Shown here one piece after another: positions 29,501-39,358 of a DNA stretch of 48,433 nucleotides; positions within the stretch are counted from its first letter, which is position 1; each line of letters starts with the position of its first letter. Under the pieces are notes generated by a model. That model had not been told where the DNA came from and ran no database searches. It was given only the letters and a program-made list of their open reading frames with translations. Source of the stretch: Prorocentrum cordatum (taxonomy: Eukaryota; Sar; Dinophyceae; Prorocentrales; Prorocentraceae); assembly GCA_963575745.1 (NCBI GenBank), contig CAUYUJ010007186.1:1-48433 (forward strand), in the 5' to 3' direction. The translations under genes and the position numbers were made by a program.

Positions 29501-29936
29501 TGATGTTGGTTTTCCAGCCTCGATTCGACTTGCTCTGAGCAAGCCGCTCCGGGGCCTGCTTGTAGTTGGGCTTGTGGTTGCGCCGTCCAGCTTTCCAGCC
29601 AAGACGTTGAGCCTCCGTCGCCAGGGTGTCACACTCCTCCTGGCTGATCTCGTCCGGGTCCACGTCGTCAATCACTCCCTCGAACTCACCGATGTCCGCT
29701 GCAAGTGCGTCGTAGCCCGCATCACTCAGGAAAACGTCGTCGTCGCACGGTGTACATTCGTCTCCGAGTAGGGCCTCTTCTGCTTCGTCGTCGTAGTCCA
29801 CCGGGTAGGCTCCGTAGCGTCCAATTCCACGATCATTTCGGCCTGTCTTGTCCAGCTGTATCAGCATGGCTGCCGTCACGTCGCCCCAGATGTACTCGTT
29901 GTTGCATTGGCCAAGGATTGCTTTGTGCTCTTGCAT
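26559..29936 (-). CDS. Copia B gag C-terminus, protease and integrase N-terminus
   Basis: A frame of 1125 codons. In order: an acidic region, zinc knuckle KCNACHKKGHGKGDPEC (about residues 170-190) for RNA binding, a hydrophobic stretch (FAMATAVMLLMADSS), protease site AVLDTACLRGCGG (D-T-A in place of D-T-G), an integrase zinc-binding region with HESHSHGPY and CTTCEEQ, ISMDFMII (first Asp) and VVEQDQDSTFMGEF (second Asp). The frame breaks seven codons later by a one-base difference, and the proper continuation (ANDLGIVINNAA) is in the next frame. The upstream overlap with the gag frame is about 110 nt. Confidence 0.9.
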   Translation of the reverse strand: MQEHKAILGQCNNEYIWGDVTAAMLIQLDKTGRNDRGIGRYGAYPVDYDDEAEEALLGDECTPCDDDVFLSDAGYDALAADIGEFEGVIDDVDPDEISQEECDTLATEAQRLGWKAGRRNHKPNYKQAPERLAQSKSNRGWKTNINKQGSIKMDSKEAEDKLKQIKARTKCNACHKKGHGKGDPECEKTRSPASGSSTLQRGGRGGGRGGRGFHGRPRGFLRRAGFAMATAVMLLMADSSMDTTAIQIVNDQLASIDVTMEEITSLTKVRIDTEEQIVNPYAVSAAGDQPNFQERIDHSTSEWLGQAYELHAVPEEHQAQEPDEPRSTPVSSEERSWPSRPTPGSGSTGRAWPSRPSTDYLEEDSTAADLQKIRDRAEQIAALWVGCENMEAAFRDYMGFCMHWALHRFQQLMHITMEMAPNGLRNMAYDLCQAAWEKTSELRDIVRSTCERLPIGVRPTWLWTERRAGTNYVPEGDRAPSPGRQQPHEELEDIEAYAVRKGPIPDGRAVLDTACLRGCGGSISLDGYTEDGRVTTRMRGSSMRFRGVNDSAPVMAEGEQEVTAGLAGADVNLRFQRLPKSKTPILLSIHQLEELDTVIYIKDRKADFKAINKYGVPLYKTEKGHLTISLKEWPKKETTKIEPSVTSDEIDIWNAEVQEIDKGILRRKQRKQIETWEKEIQNKLDQCQQIVDTLKADREEKRPIICELYAGGMAATSEAQQRRHPVTRPRDILIGDDLLDAKSQKTVLKQLDEDDPYMTIVGFPCDSFTNISHMFPKDTKMRKLAIGMKHLQLVKQIWLNCKRRGAHVLLENPLTPRAWQLMPWLGSEFVSAMMHQCAEGSNLVDFMGDPVKKPTRFLTKAIMLGKKLNSIRCDEQHVHTSVINRPKGTASSLGNWTKELAKTILDGIEDQRDLEKQHGGYARYANNFDDIDCDEFEANPAETEAPMHASAAAIFSKHGENIEMAEWTAVPPLMRAAIKKIHESHSHGPYRESLVRYLQHGGASRRAAQAARLFRCTTCEEQARMAARPTAAQPKVRDFNEAISMDFMIIPDLDKNMNVVLVIVDVASDFTAAIYTCPGSRPTAELAKKAFELGWLTWAGPPHVVEQDQDSTFMGEFEAPTTWAL

Positions 29937-30435
29937 GCTGCTTTAGTAGAAAGTATGTCCGTAGGTCCTCGCTGACTGTCGTATTCGTTGAAAGTGACTT
30001 GAGCCGCTCGTACTCCGTCTCTCGCCTCGATAGGTAGTCCTGCACAGACTCCGTTCTATTGCGGAAACCTCTGAAGAAATACTCCTCGAACGCTTGCTGC
30101 TTCTGTAGTGGTGCGATCCTCTCGCACGCCTGTCGTACTGTAGTTACCACCAGTTTGACTGCAGCAAGTGGGTCATTACCTGCTTCGTCCAACACTGCTT
30201 GCGTACTGATCTCAGCCTTCTTACGTGTCAGTGTCCACGCTCGTCCATTTAGAGAATTCTTGAGCTTGTTTGCGTAGAGCTTCTTGATCTTCTCCTCGTT
30301 CGCGTGGTAGCCGAGTATTGCACGCTCCTCGAACTCCTCGCCGTAGGAAGGGTCGCCATTGTAGTGTACCACGCCCTCCTTGTCAACGAAGAGGGGCCCA
30401 TCATTGAACTGCTGCTGCTGCTGCCTGGACGTCAT
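29833..30435 (-). CDS. Copia B gag N-terminal part
   Basis: The best start is the ATG at 30435 (MTSRQQQQQFNDGPLFVDKEG). The body (SYGEEFEERAILGYHA..., NSLNGRAWTLTRK, FRNRTESVQDYLSRRETEYERL) has the helical, charged character of copia gag. The frame is also open upstream to about 30744 with no ATG at its edge, and there encodes a hydrophobic stretch (YMLALTYIFAVLNHCALQI). Around 29945 the coding potential passes to the +1 frame (MQEHKAILGQCNNEYIWGDVTAAM), leaving an overlap of about 110 nt. Confidence 0.8.
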   Translation of the reverse strand: MTSRQQQQQFNDGPLFVDKEGVVHYNGDPSYGEEFEERAILGYHANEEKIKKLYANKLKNSLNGRAWTLTRKKAEISTQAVLDEAGNDPLAAVKLVVTTVRQACERIAPLQKQQAFEEYFFRGFRNRTESVQDYLSRRETEYERLKSLSTNTTVSEDLRTYFLLKQHARAQSNPWPMQQRVHLGRRDGSHADTAGQDRPK

Positions 30436-30858
30436 CTTAACAACTGTGATGCTACTGAGCTTGTCACCGATGTAGTAGCTGTCTTGGTCGATGCTGCTGT
30501 TGTTATGCTGCTCGCCCGGGGTGCCGTTGATGCAACGATCCTCGTCCAAGCTGTCGTAGGTAATGATCTTGAGCGTCTTGTCGATCGCCGTGATCTGTAG
30601 AGCGCAGTGGTTAAGCACCGCGAAGATGTAAGTGAGCGCCAGCATGTATGTCTGCACGGCCACTCTGTATGAAATCCTCGCACCGCGGACTGATTCAGCT
30701 CGCGCTACCAGTGTAAATATTGATCCAAATCTCTCCACCCACAACCTCTTGATGCAAGAAGAAATAGATATAGTATGATCTGATATTATACCGAATCAAA
30801 CTAAGCGTTCGATAGGTGCGTCCACCCTCCCGCCACAGCTGGCGGGCACACAGCCAAC

Positions 30859-30971
30859 ACGGCCGCGGTGAATAAGAGGGGGCAAGCATGAGCGAGCGAG
30901 AGCAGCAGCAGCAGAGATAATTATGATTATCATCCTATATCTCACATCCCTGCTAATACAACTTTCACACA
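30859..30971 (-). repeat. Copia B 5' terminal repeat (short LTR)
   Basis: Partner of the repeat at 21850-21959. The TG terminus is at 30971. On its inner side is a perfect 7-bp hairpin (cccgcca, 4-nt loop, tggcggg; about 30830-30847). The tggcgggaggg sequence there is at the place of a primer-binding site, and its tgg start would fit pairing with a tRNA CCA end. I could not match a specific tRNA. Confidence 0.8.
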
Positions 30972-31194
30972 TTGCCCTTGGGTTGCCAACGCTGCAACTT
31001 ACTCTGGATGCCCGACTTCCACGTGCTATGCCACTGGTCGGAGCCCATGGTCACATGAGGGATTTCGGAAGCACCCTTGTCCCCCAAAGTTAACAAACTT
31101 GGCATCTCCTCTTCTGGCGGAAGGTTGGCGGAAGGATCCGGAGATAAAACATGTTATTTGGAGGGCAGAGCGGTGGGCAGGGGTAGTGGGGACA
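30972..31194. other. Flank of copia B
   Basis: Short unique sequence with no gene seen. The five bases after the LTR (ttgcc) do not recur next to the other LTR, so no target-site duplication is evident. Confidence 0.5.
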
Positions 31195-32000
31195 GGGGAA
31201 GAAAGGCTCTCGGGCCCATCTTGGGGCTCTCTTGGGCCGCCTTTGGAGCCTCTTGGGGCGTCCTGGGTCTCTCGTGGGGGCTTCTTGGAGCTCTCTTGGC
31301 GCCTCCTGGAGCCTCTTGGGGCCGATATAACGGGGGACCGGGTCCGGGGGCCCGGGGCCGGCGCCCCGACCACAAATGTGGGTTCCGGGGGCCCCGGAGG
31401 TTCGTCGGGGCTTGCCGGAGGCCTCCCCGGTCAGACAAGACGGCCCAAGAAGCGCCCAAGACGGCCCAAGAAATTTCCAAGAGGTCTCCAAAGAGGGCTG
31501 TTCTTTTTTTTTCCCGTTTTCCAAGAGATTGAAGTTGGACTCAGAACGTCCAAGGGACGCCCCAAGACGCCCAAGAAGCCTCCAACATACGTCCCAAGAG
31601 GGCCCCATGGACGCAAAAATTCGCCCATTCCCTTCGTAAAACGTACATGTTTCACAAAGTTGCCTTTTGGGCTTTCCGACGTTACAGGACGGCCCAAGAG
31701 GCGCCCAAGACCGCCCCAAGACGGCCCAAGAAGCTTCCAAGAGAGCCCCAGGACAGCCCACGAGGGCCCCAAAACGGCCCAAGAGGCGCCCAAGATGGCC
31801 CAAGAGGGCCGGCCCCAAGACGGGCCCAAGAGGGGGCCCACGAACCGCAAGCTCGAGCCTTCTGCTCCAAGAGGCCGCCAGGAGGCCCCAAGGAGGCCCC
31901 TCAAGAGGTCCCAGGAGACCCTCAAGAGGCCCAAAGGAGGCCCCGAGAAGCCCCAAATCGGCCCAAAAATGCGGCGCAACTGGCTTTCCAGGAGGCCCCG
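31195..32000. repeat. CTTGGGG minisatellite in two opposite orientations
   Basis: From about 31195 to 31330 the units read cttggggc. From about 31435 to 32000 they read gcccaaga, the reverse complement. The centre (31330-31430) is an extremely G/C-rich stretch with ccgggggcccggggccggcg. Long frames on both strands across it (up to 353 codons) are repeat translations. Confidence 0.88.
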
Positions 32001-32190
32001 AAGGTTTTGGAGGCTTCTAGAGAAGCTACGTCAAACTCCCAGCGAGTCGGCGGACGAGGGCCCCCCCAAAAATCCCAGAGGAGGGTTTCCAGTATTGTAT
32101 CCTCAGCGCTCTTCTGGCCTTCTTTCCCCTTGCCCCTATTCCCCTCCGACTTTCGGTTGACGCAAGCTCGCTCTCTCCATCCACCTCGTG

Positions 32191-32233
32191 CCTCTCTCTC
32201 TTTCTCTCTCTGGTCTAGCTGTTTTCTTTTTTT

Positions 32234-32265
<32 letters not shown>

Positions 32266-32354
32266 ATCCATCTCTCTCTCTCTCTCCTTCGCTCTCTGTC
32301 TGTCTGTCTCTCTCTCTCCCTCTCTTTCTCACTCTTTCTCTTTCTTCCTTTCAG
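32191..32354. repeat. CT microsatellite ending in a splice-acceptor-like tttcag
   Basis: About 160 bases consist almost entirely of C and T (ctctctctc runs with a tgtctgtctg patch), ending ttcctttcag. On the plus strand this is the shape of a long polypyrimidine tract before a 3' splice or trans-splice site. Confidence 0.9.
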
Positions 32355-32467
32355 ATTCCGTGTCCTTGCGACCTTCTGCAGTCCCCGACGTCGCCATGGC
32401 TGGATCCGCTCGAGCGTGTCTTGTGATGTGCGGCGGTGCGAAGCCCGTCCCATTGATCAAGGCACAG
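32355..32467 (+). CDS. Candidate short first exon after the CT tract
   Basis: Follows the acceptor-like cag at 32354. An ATG at 32396 in a good context (tcgccatgg) opens MAGSARACLVMCGGAKPVPL and then IKAQ, after which cag|gtacga at 32465-32473 looks like a 5' splice site. Beyond it the frame enters the dispersed repeat array. No downstream exon was identified, so this may be the 5' end of a gene that continues far away or has been cut off by the duplication. Confidence 0.3.
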
Positions 32468-32522
32468 GTACGAAATGATGGGTCCATCATTTCTTGCCTT
32501 CCCATGTGCGTTTTCTCAATCG

Positions 32523-33861
32523 ATTCCTGGGCCCGAGGTCGCAAAAATTACGACGTCGGAGGTCTGGGGAGGCAGGAAGCACGACCTGGACCTCCGACGT
32601 CTTGGAAAAATCACGACGGCGGTTTTTGTCAATTTTCGGCGTCCGGGGCCCCTCGCAGGGTCCCGGGACCGTCAGAAAACGATTCAGGATGAAAAAAAAA
32701 ACAAATCCCCAGGAAGTCGTCGAGAGGTCCAGGGGCCGCGCACAGAAAACATCACGACATCGGACGTCCAGAGAGGAGGTAGGAACACGAGGAGGAGGGA
32801 GCCCAGACTTCCTGGCGACGCAACACCAAATACAACAAAAGCTTTTTGGACGTTTTCGGCGGGGGCCGTTTCGTCGTGGTGATGGTGCGGTTCGGGGCTT
32901 TCTTCGTTTCGGGCCTTCCTCCGCCGCCGCAGCCGGAACGGATCGACGAATTTCTGCATTTGGAGCGCGGCAGGGGTCGACATTTCCATTCTGAACGAGT
33001 TCTGGCCACGATTTTCCCTCGTCGTCGCTGCCGCCAGCCCGCCGGGAGGAACACGAGGACGAGGGAGCCCTGACCTCCAGGCGACGCAACAAAACAACTC
33101 AGACGCAACGTAAAAATCACCAAAAGCTTTTTGGACGTTTTCGGCAGGGCCCGTTTCCCGGCCCCGGAGCCGTCCAAAAACGGTTCAGGACGAAAAACCG
33201 TCCCTGGGGTAAGGGTCCAGACCTATGGGGCCCACGTCGCAAAAATTACGACGTCGGAGGTCTGGGGAGGCAGGAGGAACACGACCTGGACTTCCGACGT
33301 CCTGGAAATATCACGACGGCAGTTTTTGACGATTTTCGGCCTCCGCGGCCCCTCGCAGGGTCCGGGGACCGTTGGATAACGACTCAGGATGAAAACAAAA
33401 AAAACAAATCCCCAGGAAGTCGTCGAGAGGTCCAGGGGCCGCGCACAGAACAAATCACGACATCGGACGCCCAGAGAGGAGGTAGGAACACGAGGAGGAG
33501 GGAGTCCAGACCTCCTGGCGACGCAATACCAAATACAACAAAAGCTTTTTGGACGTTTTCGGCGGGGGCCGTTTCCCGGCCCCGGAGCCGTCCAAAAACG
33601 ACTCCGGACGAAAACCCGTCCCTGGGGTAAGGGTCCAGACCTTTGGGGCCCACGTCGCAAAAATTGCAACGTCGGAGGTCTGGGGAGGGGGGAGGAACAC
33701 GACCTGGACCTCCGACGTCCTGGAAAAATCACGACGGCGGTTTTTGACAGTTTTCAGCCTCTGGGGCCCCTCGCCGGGCCCCGGGACCGTCAGAAAACGA
33801 TTCAGCATGAAAAAAAACGTGGCGGCTCGCAGAGACGCCGAGAGGGGCCAAGAAATCCCAA
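32523..33861. repeat. Tandem 300-420 bp repeat array (copy R)
   Basis: Same array as at the left edge, but here about 210 bp of extra upstream sequence is visible. It begins at the gaggtcgcaaaaattacgacg module (about 32532) and shows one more partial unit. The array starts directly after the candidate exon at 32355-32467, so that exon may sit at the junction between unique and repeated DNA. Confidence 0.85.
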
Positions 33862-33883
33862 GATGGCCCCAAGAAGCCACAAT

Positions 33884-33905
33884 TCCATAACAGTTTTGGC
33901 TCAAG
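33884..33905 (+). other. Relict dinoflagellate spliced leader (DinoSL-like), copy R
   Basis: Identical to the site at 1153-1174, with the same degenerate second tail at 33906-33921. It was duplicated with the segment, so it is not independent evidence. Confidence 0.7.
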
Positions 33906-33933
33906 CCTTTTGGGTTCAAAGCTCATACCGCCA

Positions 33934-34527
33934 ATGTGGAACATGAGCTCACAATGGAGCATGGACGGCACCTTTGCTCCAGGACTGACAAGTCTGGCCG
34001 CCGCCGATGTGCCGCGGGCTCCTGCGCGCGCCCTCACAGACGCAATGATTGCATGTGGTTTCTGGCCCCCCGCCCCGCAGTGCGAGACTTGCGAACGCAA
34101 GACGAAAGCTCCGATGGGCGGGGGGAAGAACGTCATCCGCTGGATATGCCCCGAGCATAAGGCCTGTAAATCTGAACGGCCGAGCGTGCTGCAGGGGACT
34201 CCGTGGCACTCATCTGGCGGCCGGAGCTGTGAGCCGCGGGCCGTGGCAACCATCGTGCTGGGCACTCGAGAGGGTCTCGCCGACGGGGACATTGCAGCAC
34301 TCGCGGGCGTGGACCCCAAAACCGTGCGGGCCGTCGCCGAGAAGATGCCCGCACAGCCCCCGGCAGCTTCCGCTTCTGCAGCGAGCCCCCCTCCAGACGC
34401 AGAGCCTACAGCAAAAGGCGTCAAGAGAGTCCGCGCAGGAGCATTGGACAGCGAGACTGACGACGTCGCGACTGGGATCGCAGTAGACGCTGATTCAGGC
34501 GAAGGAGAGGCGTCGGGCGACGAATAA
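33934..34527 (+). CDS. Small zinc-ribbon / HTH-like protein, probable retrogene (copy R)
   Basis: Translation identical to the copy at 1203-1796, with the same relict leader 28 nt upstream. The CETC and C-P-E-H-K-A-C pairs, the HTH-like segment and the acidic tail are all kept. Confidence 0.55.
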   Translation: MWNMSSQWSMDGTFAPGLTSLAAADVPRAPARALTDAMIACGFWPPAPQCETCERKTKAPMGGGKNVIRWICPEHKACKSERPSVLQGTPWHSSGGRSCEPRAVATIVLGTREGLADGDIAALAGVDPKTVRAVAEKMPAQPPAASASAASPPPDAEPTAKGVKRVRAGALDSETDDVATGIAVDADSGEGEASGDE

Positions 34528-34631
34528 GATTACATGGGGGACCTCTTCTGGGCGCCTCGCCCGGGCGGCGGAAACATCCATTTCGAAAGGACCAAGTACC
34601 GGGCAGATGTTGTCCTGCTGCCGGAGGCGGC

Positions 34632-35618
34632 ATGGGCTCCTTTCGAACATACACCGCGCTACGCGCGTCCACTCCGAGAGCCCCCACGACGTGGCCAGAC
34701 GGACATCTTCGCCGAAACCGGCGCGCAGAGAGCGCGGCGCCTGTTTCGGATTTGTTGCATGGCCGGACAGGAAACGAAGAGCCCGCGGCCGAATCCGGCC
34801 TCGGCCCCCCAATTGAAGCGACACCTGCGAGATCCGTTCTCCTTCACGGATCTGCGACACCAACGACACCAGCGATGCCCCCGAAACTCCCCCAGGGCCC
34901 CGAAACCGACGAGCATTCTCACACCCCGCCCACGCCGTTCGCCAATGGCGCGGCGGCGGATTTCGCAAAGAAGCACGGCTTCGAGGACGTCCAGCTGTTG
35001 CGCTCTCTGCTGGCGTTCCTATTGCTCTTGCTCTCCGAGCTGCCCCTCGAATGTTTCTCGGACGTTGCCGCCAGAGAGCGCGTGCGGCGGCTCGTCGAAG
35101 AGTTTCCAGAGGCGCACGCTCACGTGGTCACCTGCGGTCCCCGGTCGGGCCGCCCGCCCGTTTTCGACGCCGGCCTGCGGAGTCGTGGCAGGGCTGCGGC
35201 GTCGATCTACAACGTTGTCTACGGGCCCGACGTTCCAGCCTCGCGCGAGCGCCTCGCGGGGTGGGCGTTCCTCGATTTCGTCATCCGGCACACCGGTTCT
35301 GCAGCCATCTTCTGGGGCACGGTCCTCGCCCTGGCGCGTCGCGCGAAAACTGCCGCGGTACTCAGTGACGGAATGTCGGCCACCAACGCCGTCTCCATCG
35401 TTGCCTACGTCGCTGACACGATTGCGTGGTCTCTCAGCATGCGCACGGAGCTCGTCGGCGTCTTCGCCCGCGGCGAGGGGCGGCCGCAGTTCATCCGCGG
35501 GCGCGAGGTGGCGAGCCGCGCCCCTGGCGGTCGCGTCCTCGACCACCTGCTCGAGGGGATGCGATCGCGGGTGGGGCCTTGCGTGGAGGTCGGAGCTGCC
35601 GCTTGGGACCTGCTCTAG
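34632..35618 (+). CDS. Unrecognised ORF ending at an in-frame TAG (copy R)
   Basis: Identical translation to 1901-2887, with the same TAG (35616-35618) and the same open continuation after it. Confidence 0.4.
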   Translation: MGSFRTYTALRASTPRAPTTWPDGHLRRNRRAESAAPVSDLLHGRTGNEEPAAESGLGPPIEATPARSVLLHGSATPTTPAMPPKLPQGPETDEHSHTPPTPFANGAAADFAKKHGFEDVQLLRSLLAFLLLLLSELPLECFSDVAARERVRRLVEEFPEAHAHVVTCGPRSGRPPVFDAGLRSRGRAAASIYNVVYGPDVPASRERLAGWAFLDFVIRHTGSAAIFWGTVLALARRAKTAAVLSDGMSATNAVSIVAYVADTIAWSLSMRTELVGVFARGEGRPQFIRGREVASRAPGGRVLDHLLEGMRSRVGPCVEVGAAAWDLL

Positions 35619-37228
35619 ACACTCCGCCTTCCCGGGAAAACGGCGGACGCCGTTGCGAACCAGAAGAGTCTGCATGAATGCCTGAAGGCGCTGATGGAGA
35701 GCATGCTCAAGGTCGAGTTGATCGGCCGGCCGAAAGTACCGGCCAACTTCTCACTGGAAGAGAAGGTCATGGTCTACGCGGCCAAATTCCCCCTTGAGCG
35801 ATACCTTCCACCTCACACGTTTGCCTGCGGCGTCGCATTTCGCCGCCCCATCGAGCACGCGGGCCGCCTTTTGGGGTCCGGTCTCTCTGCTTCCTCCTCC
35901 TCCTCCTCCACCCGCTCCTCTTCCTCCACCTCCTCCTTCTTCCTTCTCTCCTCCCACAGGTACGCGCGAACGTTGTGGTTTCAGAGTTTGCGCCGCACCT
36001 GGCCGGTGAAAAAACACACTCCCGAAAGGGCGAGCATGGTTACGCCTGCGGGTGCAACGGGCACCACAGCGGACCACCTGCATGACGTGCGAACGGGCGA
36101 CCCGAACAGGTGGGGAAAGCTTGACGGTGGGCCGCAGCTGCCCAGCGCGTTGCACTTGCCCACCCTGTGCCGCGCTATTCCACCGCTCCGCGCATTCCGC
36201 CGGCCCCTACCGCATCATCATTGTCACCTGCTCGCGTGCTCGCGAGTGCTTTTCCGGCGCTTCTTGGGGCCAGTCTGCGCCTCTACGGAGCTCCTTGGGG
36301 GTGTCCTTCGGGCCCCCAGTGATCGTTTGACGTGTGTTGGAGCTCCCTCCAGCACCCCATGCCGTCTGTCCAGGGGGGCTTCGACTCAGGTGTGGTTGCC
36401 CCTCTGCTGCCCGCCCCGGGGACCCTTTGGAACCTCCCGGCCGCGCTTGGGCGTCCGCTGGGGCCATGTTGGGCCTCCGTGAGCTATTTAGCCCCCCTGG
36501 AAGCAAGCCTGCAGGGCCGTTTCTGGGCTCCGTTTGGCCCGAGCTTGGATGTTTGGCGGACCCCTGTCAACATGCCACCCAGCGATCTTCGCTCTTTCGC
36601 CGCTTTCGGGCTCTCTTGGTGCTCTTGCGAAGCGCCCATTCCGTTGCATCCGCCAAGTCGGCACGCTGCGCGCGCGCTGGTCTCTGCCACGGGGGCTCGC
36701 GGATTCGACATGCGCACGAGTTACATGTTTTTTGTTCTGGCTCAGCCCTCGCGCGCTCCTCTGTTCGGCGCGGCGGCAGGCCGCGGGCACGTGGGAAGCG
36801 CGCCGCGACGTCGCTGCTGTGTGGCAAGACTTTACTGTTCTGATCAACAGCGCGTTCGGTGTTCGCTTGTGTTTGTACTTCATGCAGATGCTGCCGTGCA
36901 CATGGCGCGAGTTTCTGCGGCCGCTGCGTAGATGCGAAGCGCAGGCCGCGCATTTCACTGCCAGCGGCGCCTCCCTGCAGGATGGCGCGCTCAGAAGATC
37001 CCGCACGCGCGCGTGCGCTTTGGAAACGCAAGTGCGCAACAACGCTTTCGACTGGCTCATGTTCCACGCGCTCTTTAATTATTTCGCTTCCTTGGTTGCG
37101 GATCGCCGCCGCGACATTTTGAACAGTTTCACATGGGGCCGCGAGGTCAGCCGAGGGGGCCTCCTTTTGCATCTGCGGGGGTCTCCCGCGATGCATGCAT
37201 GGGCTGTTCTGGTCGCGCGCGCCTGCGA

Positions 37229-37779
37229 CATGGATCCCTCGTCATACTGCTGCGCAACTTCGCCCCTCATAAAGGCCCCTGTAACGGAACCGGGCTCGTC
37301 GTCGAGAAGATGCACAGGCACTTCCTCGTCGTGCGGGTCGTGACAGTGCCGCATGCTGCGACTCCTGCGGCGATTGCGAGTTGCCGTTCGTCCTGCGCCG
37401 GCACCAGTTCCCAGTGAAACCAGCCTGGGTAATCGCAAGTAACAAATGCCAAGGTCAATCAATTTCAGGCCGCCTGGGCATTTACCTGCCCGCCGCTGCG
37501 TTTGCCCACGGCCAGCTCTACGTCGCCTTCTCGCGAGGCTCGCCCTTCGAAACTGCGCCATGCATCGTAGATGACACGGGGGGCGACCGACAAGCGCGCG
37601 TCCCTGACGAACCGCCCACGAAGCCCGTCCGCTGTTTCACCGCCAACATTGTGGACCGCCAACTGCTGCAAGCCTCCGAGGTATCATCGCGGCATTCAGA
37701 CGCGTCTGACCCGAGTGAGGCGGTGGCTGCGTCCACTGCGCATGCTCTTGCCAATGCCTCTACGCGGAGCCCTGAATAG
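37229..37779 (+). pseudogene. PIF1-type helicase, C-terminal fragment (copy R)
   Basis: Identical copy of 4498-5048, with the same frameshift between the LLRNF...CNGT segment and the NKCQGQS / HGQLYVAFSR segment, and the same closing TAG. The damage therefore predates the duplication, or the copies share one sequence source. Confidence 0.8.
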
Positions 37780-39019
37780 CCCGCCGCTGCGCGTAGCCTC
37801 TCAAAGATTCACCTGCCGACCGCGGTCTGTTCCGCATGCCGGCCGACGCAACAGTCGCCATTCGACGACGCCATATCGCATGAGCCCGCGTCCTCACCAA
37901 ACCACTGCGACAGCTTTGTGCCTGACGACCTCGGCGTCGAGGAAGAAGCGGCCGGAGCGCTGGAGGCGCGGGACGCAAGCTACTCTCAAGGCGAAGTTGC
38001 GCCTCACATCACCTTCGACGAAACTGCCGCCCAAACGCCTGGAGCTTCTGGCCGCCCCACCGGCGCGGCGCCTCCACCACCTGTCCGACATGCCATGCGC
38101 AGGCGGCCACCACGCGCGCGGCGCGGATTCCTCCCAACAACCCAAGAATGCTGCTCGACGACCAGTCTGTGCGACCCCCCAGGCCTGCCACCCAATAGCG
38201 GAACCGGCAGTATTCCACCGGGGAAGTCTGTTGACGCCAGCGGCAGCGACGACGCCGCGGAGCGCCCGACGAAGGCTTCCCGCACCACCGGGTCAACGGC
38301 TGCACCCGACAATCCTGTTCGCACAGCGTGCGCGACCATCGTGCCACATCGTCAACGGAGCCGCCGGCAGGGAGCACCGCGCTCCTTTTTGCCTCTCCCA
38401 ACTGATTTGCCACCGCTGCTCCAATGTCCATCATGGTTCAACTCTCCGGCCAGTGCTGCTCTCACATCTAGGGGCACGCAACAAGGAGCAATTTGCGGTC
38501 TGCATGCGTTCAACCATTGCATGGTGACAATCCATACGTTGCAGGAGCGGCAACCTCGCATAGTTCCCCGCGCCACCTTCGAGACCGCGGCCATGCACCA
38601 CGCTATAGGCGACGCCCCCCGGAAACCTCATCGCGCCTGGTGGAAGTAATTATGACGTGGCAGTACTCACCAGCAACTTCACCACAGCTGGGGCTGCTGC
38701 CATTCCACTGACGCCCGAGGACATCCAGGGGCGGCTCGGGAACGTGTTCGCCGATTATGACACCCCCCAAGGTGCGTTTCGGTCGGGCGCGCACCTTCTG
38801 CGTGCCCCGTCGTCAGGCGGACATTGGATCGGCGTGCTGAATGGATCGCTCGTCCCTGCAGTACCGCAACAAGAGGCCACCGCACTGCTCTGCGACTCTT
38901 TATACACCACGCCTCACATAATATCCCACACCGATGTAGAAGACCTTATCACAGTGTGTGCGTTTGAGCATGCTGCGCGACGCTCAGTTTTGGAATTTTG
39001 CCCGTGGTACTGCTTCTGA
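37780..39019 (+). pseudogene. Josephin-like cysteine protease domain after a low-complexity linker (copy R)
   Basis: Same sequence as 5049-6288, including the frame change at the C run (about 38616). Cys, His and Asp motifs are all kept. Confidence 0.62.
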
Positions 39020-39351
39020 GTGGCTCACCGCGTATTGCGATAGATCGCGTTCCAACCTTCCCCTCAGAGCCGTGCGGTCGAGTTCTGTTTCACCACTGCT
39101 GGACCTTACGGTGCGATGACTGACATTTGGAGCATTCTGGAGAAGAATACTTTTGCCTCGCCTCGACACCCAGACTCTTCCTTCTTGCTCTCCCATTCCA
39201 CACGCCCACCCTACTCGTGACTCCGAAGATGCGCAAGCATTACGCAGCAACTGTGTCTTAGTAGCGTCTTCGCTCTCGGATTCTCAGAAGGCTCTCCTGG
39301 ACACCGCCTCGTGAGCGTGCACATTTACACGTATATGCATACGTATGACTA

Positions 39352-39358
<7 letters not shown>

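Larger units (their letters stand above)
21826..30971 (-). mobile_element. Ty1/copia-type retroelement B
   Basis: A 9.1-kb element on the minus strand: short terminal direct repeats, gag, zinc knuckle, protease, integrase, RT, RNase H and a C-terminal extension. Catalytic motifs look intact (HVDD in RT), but the polyprotein is split by single-base frame changes near 29940, 26580 and 23260. I found no clear target-site duplication. Confidence 0.92.

Noticed and set aside
31099-32160. 353-codon plus frame and 288-codon minus frame
   Set aside because: Both read through the CTTGGGG minisatellite and yield Pro/Lys/Gly-biased repeats.
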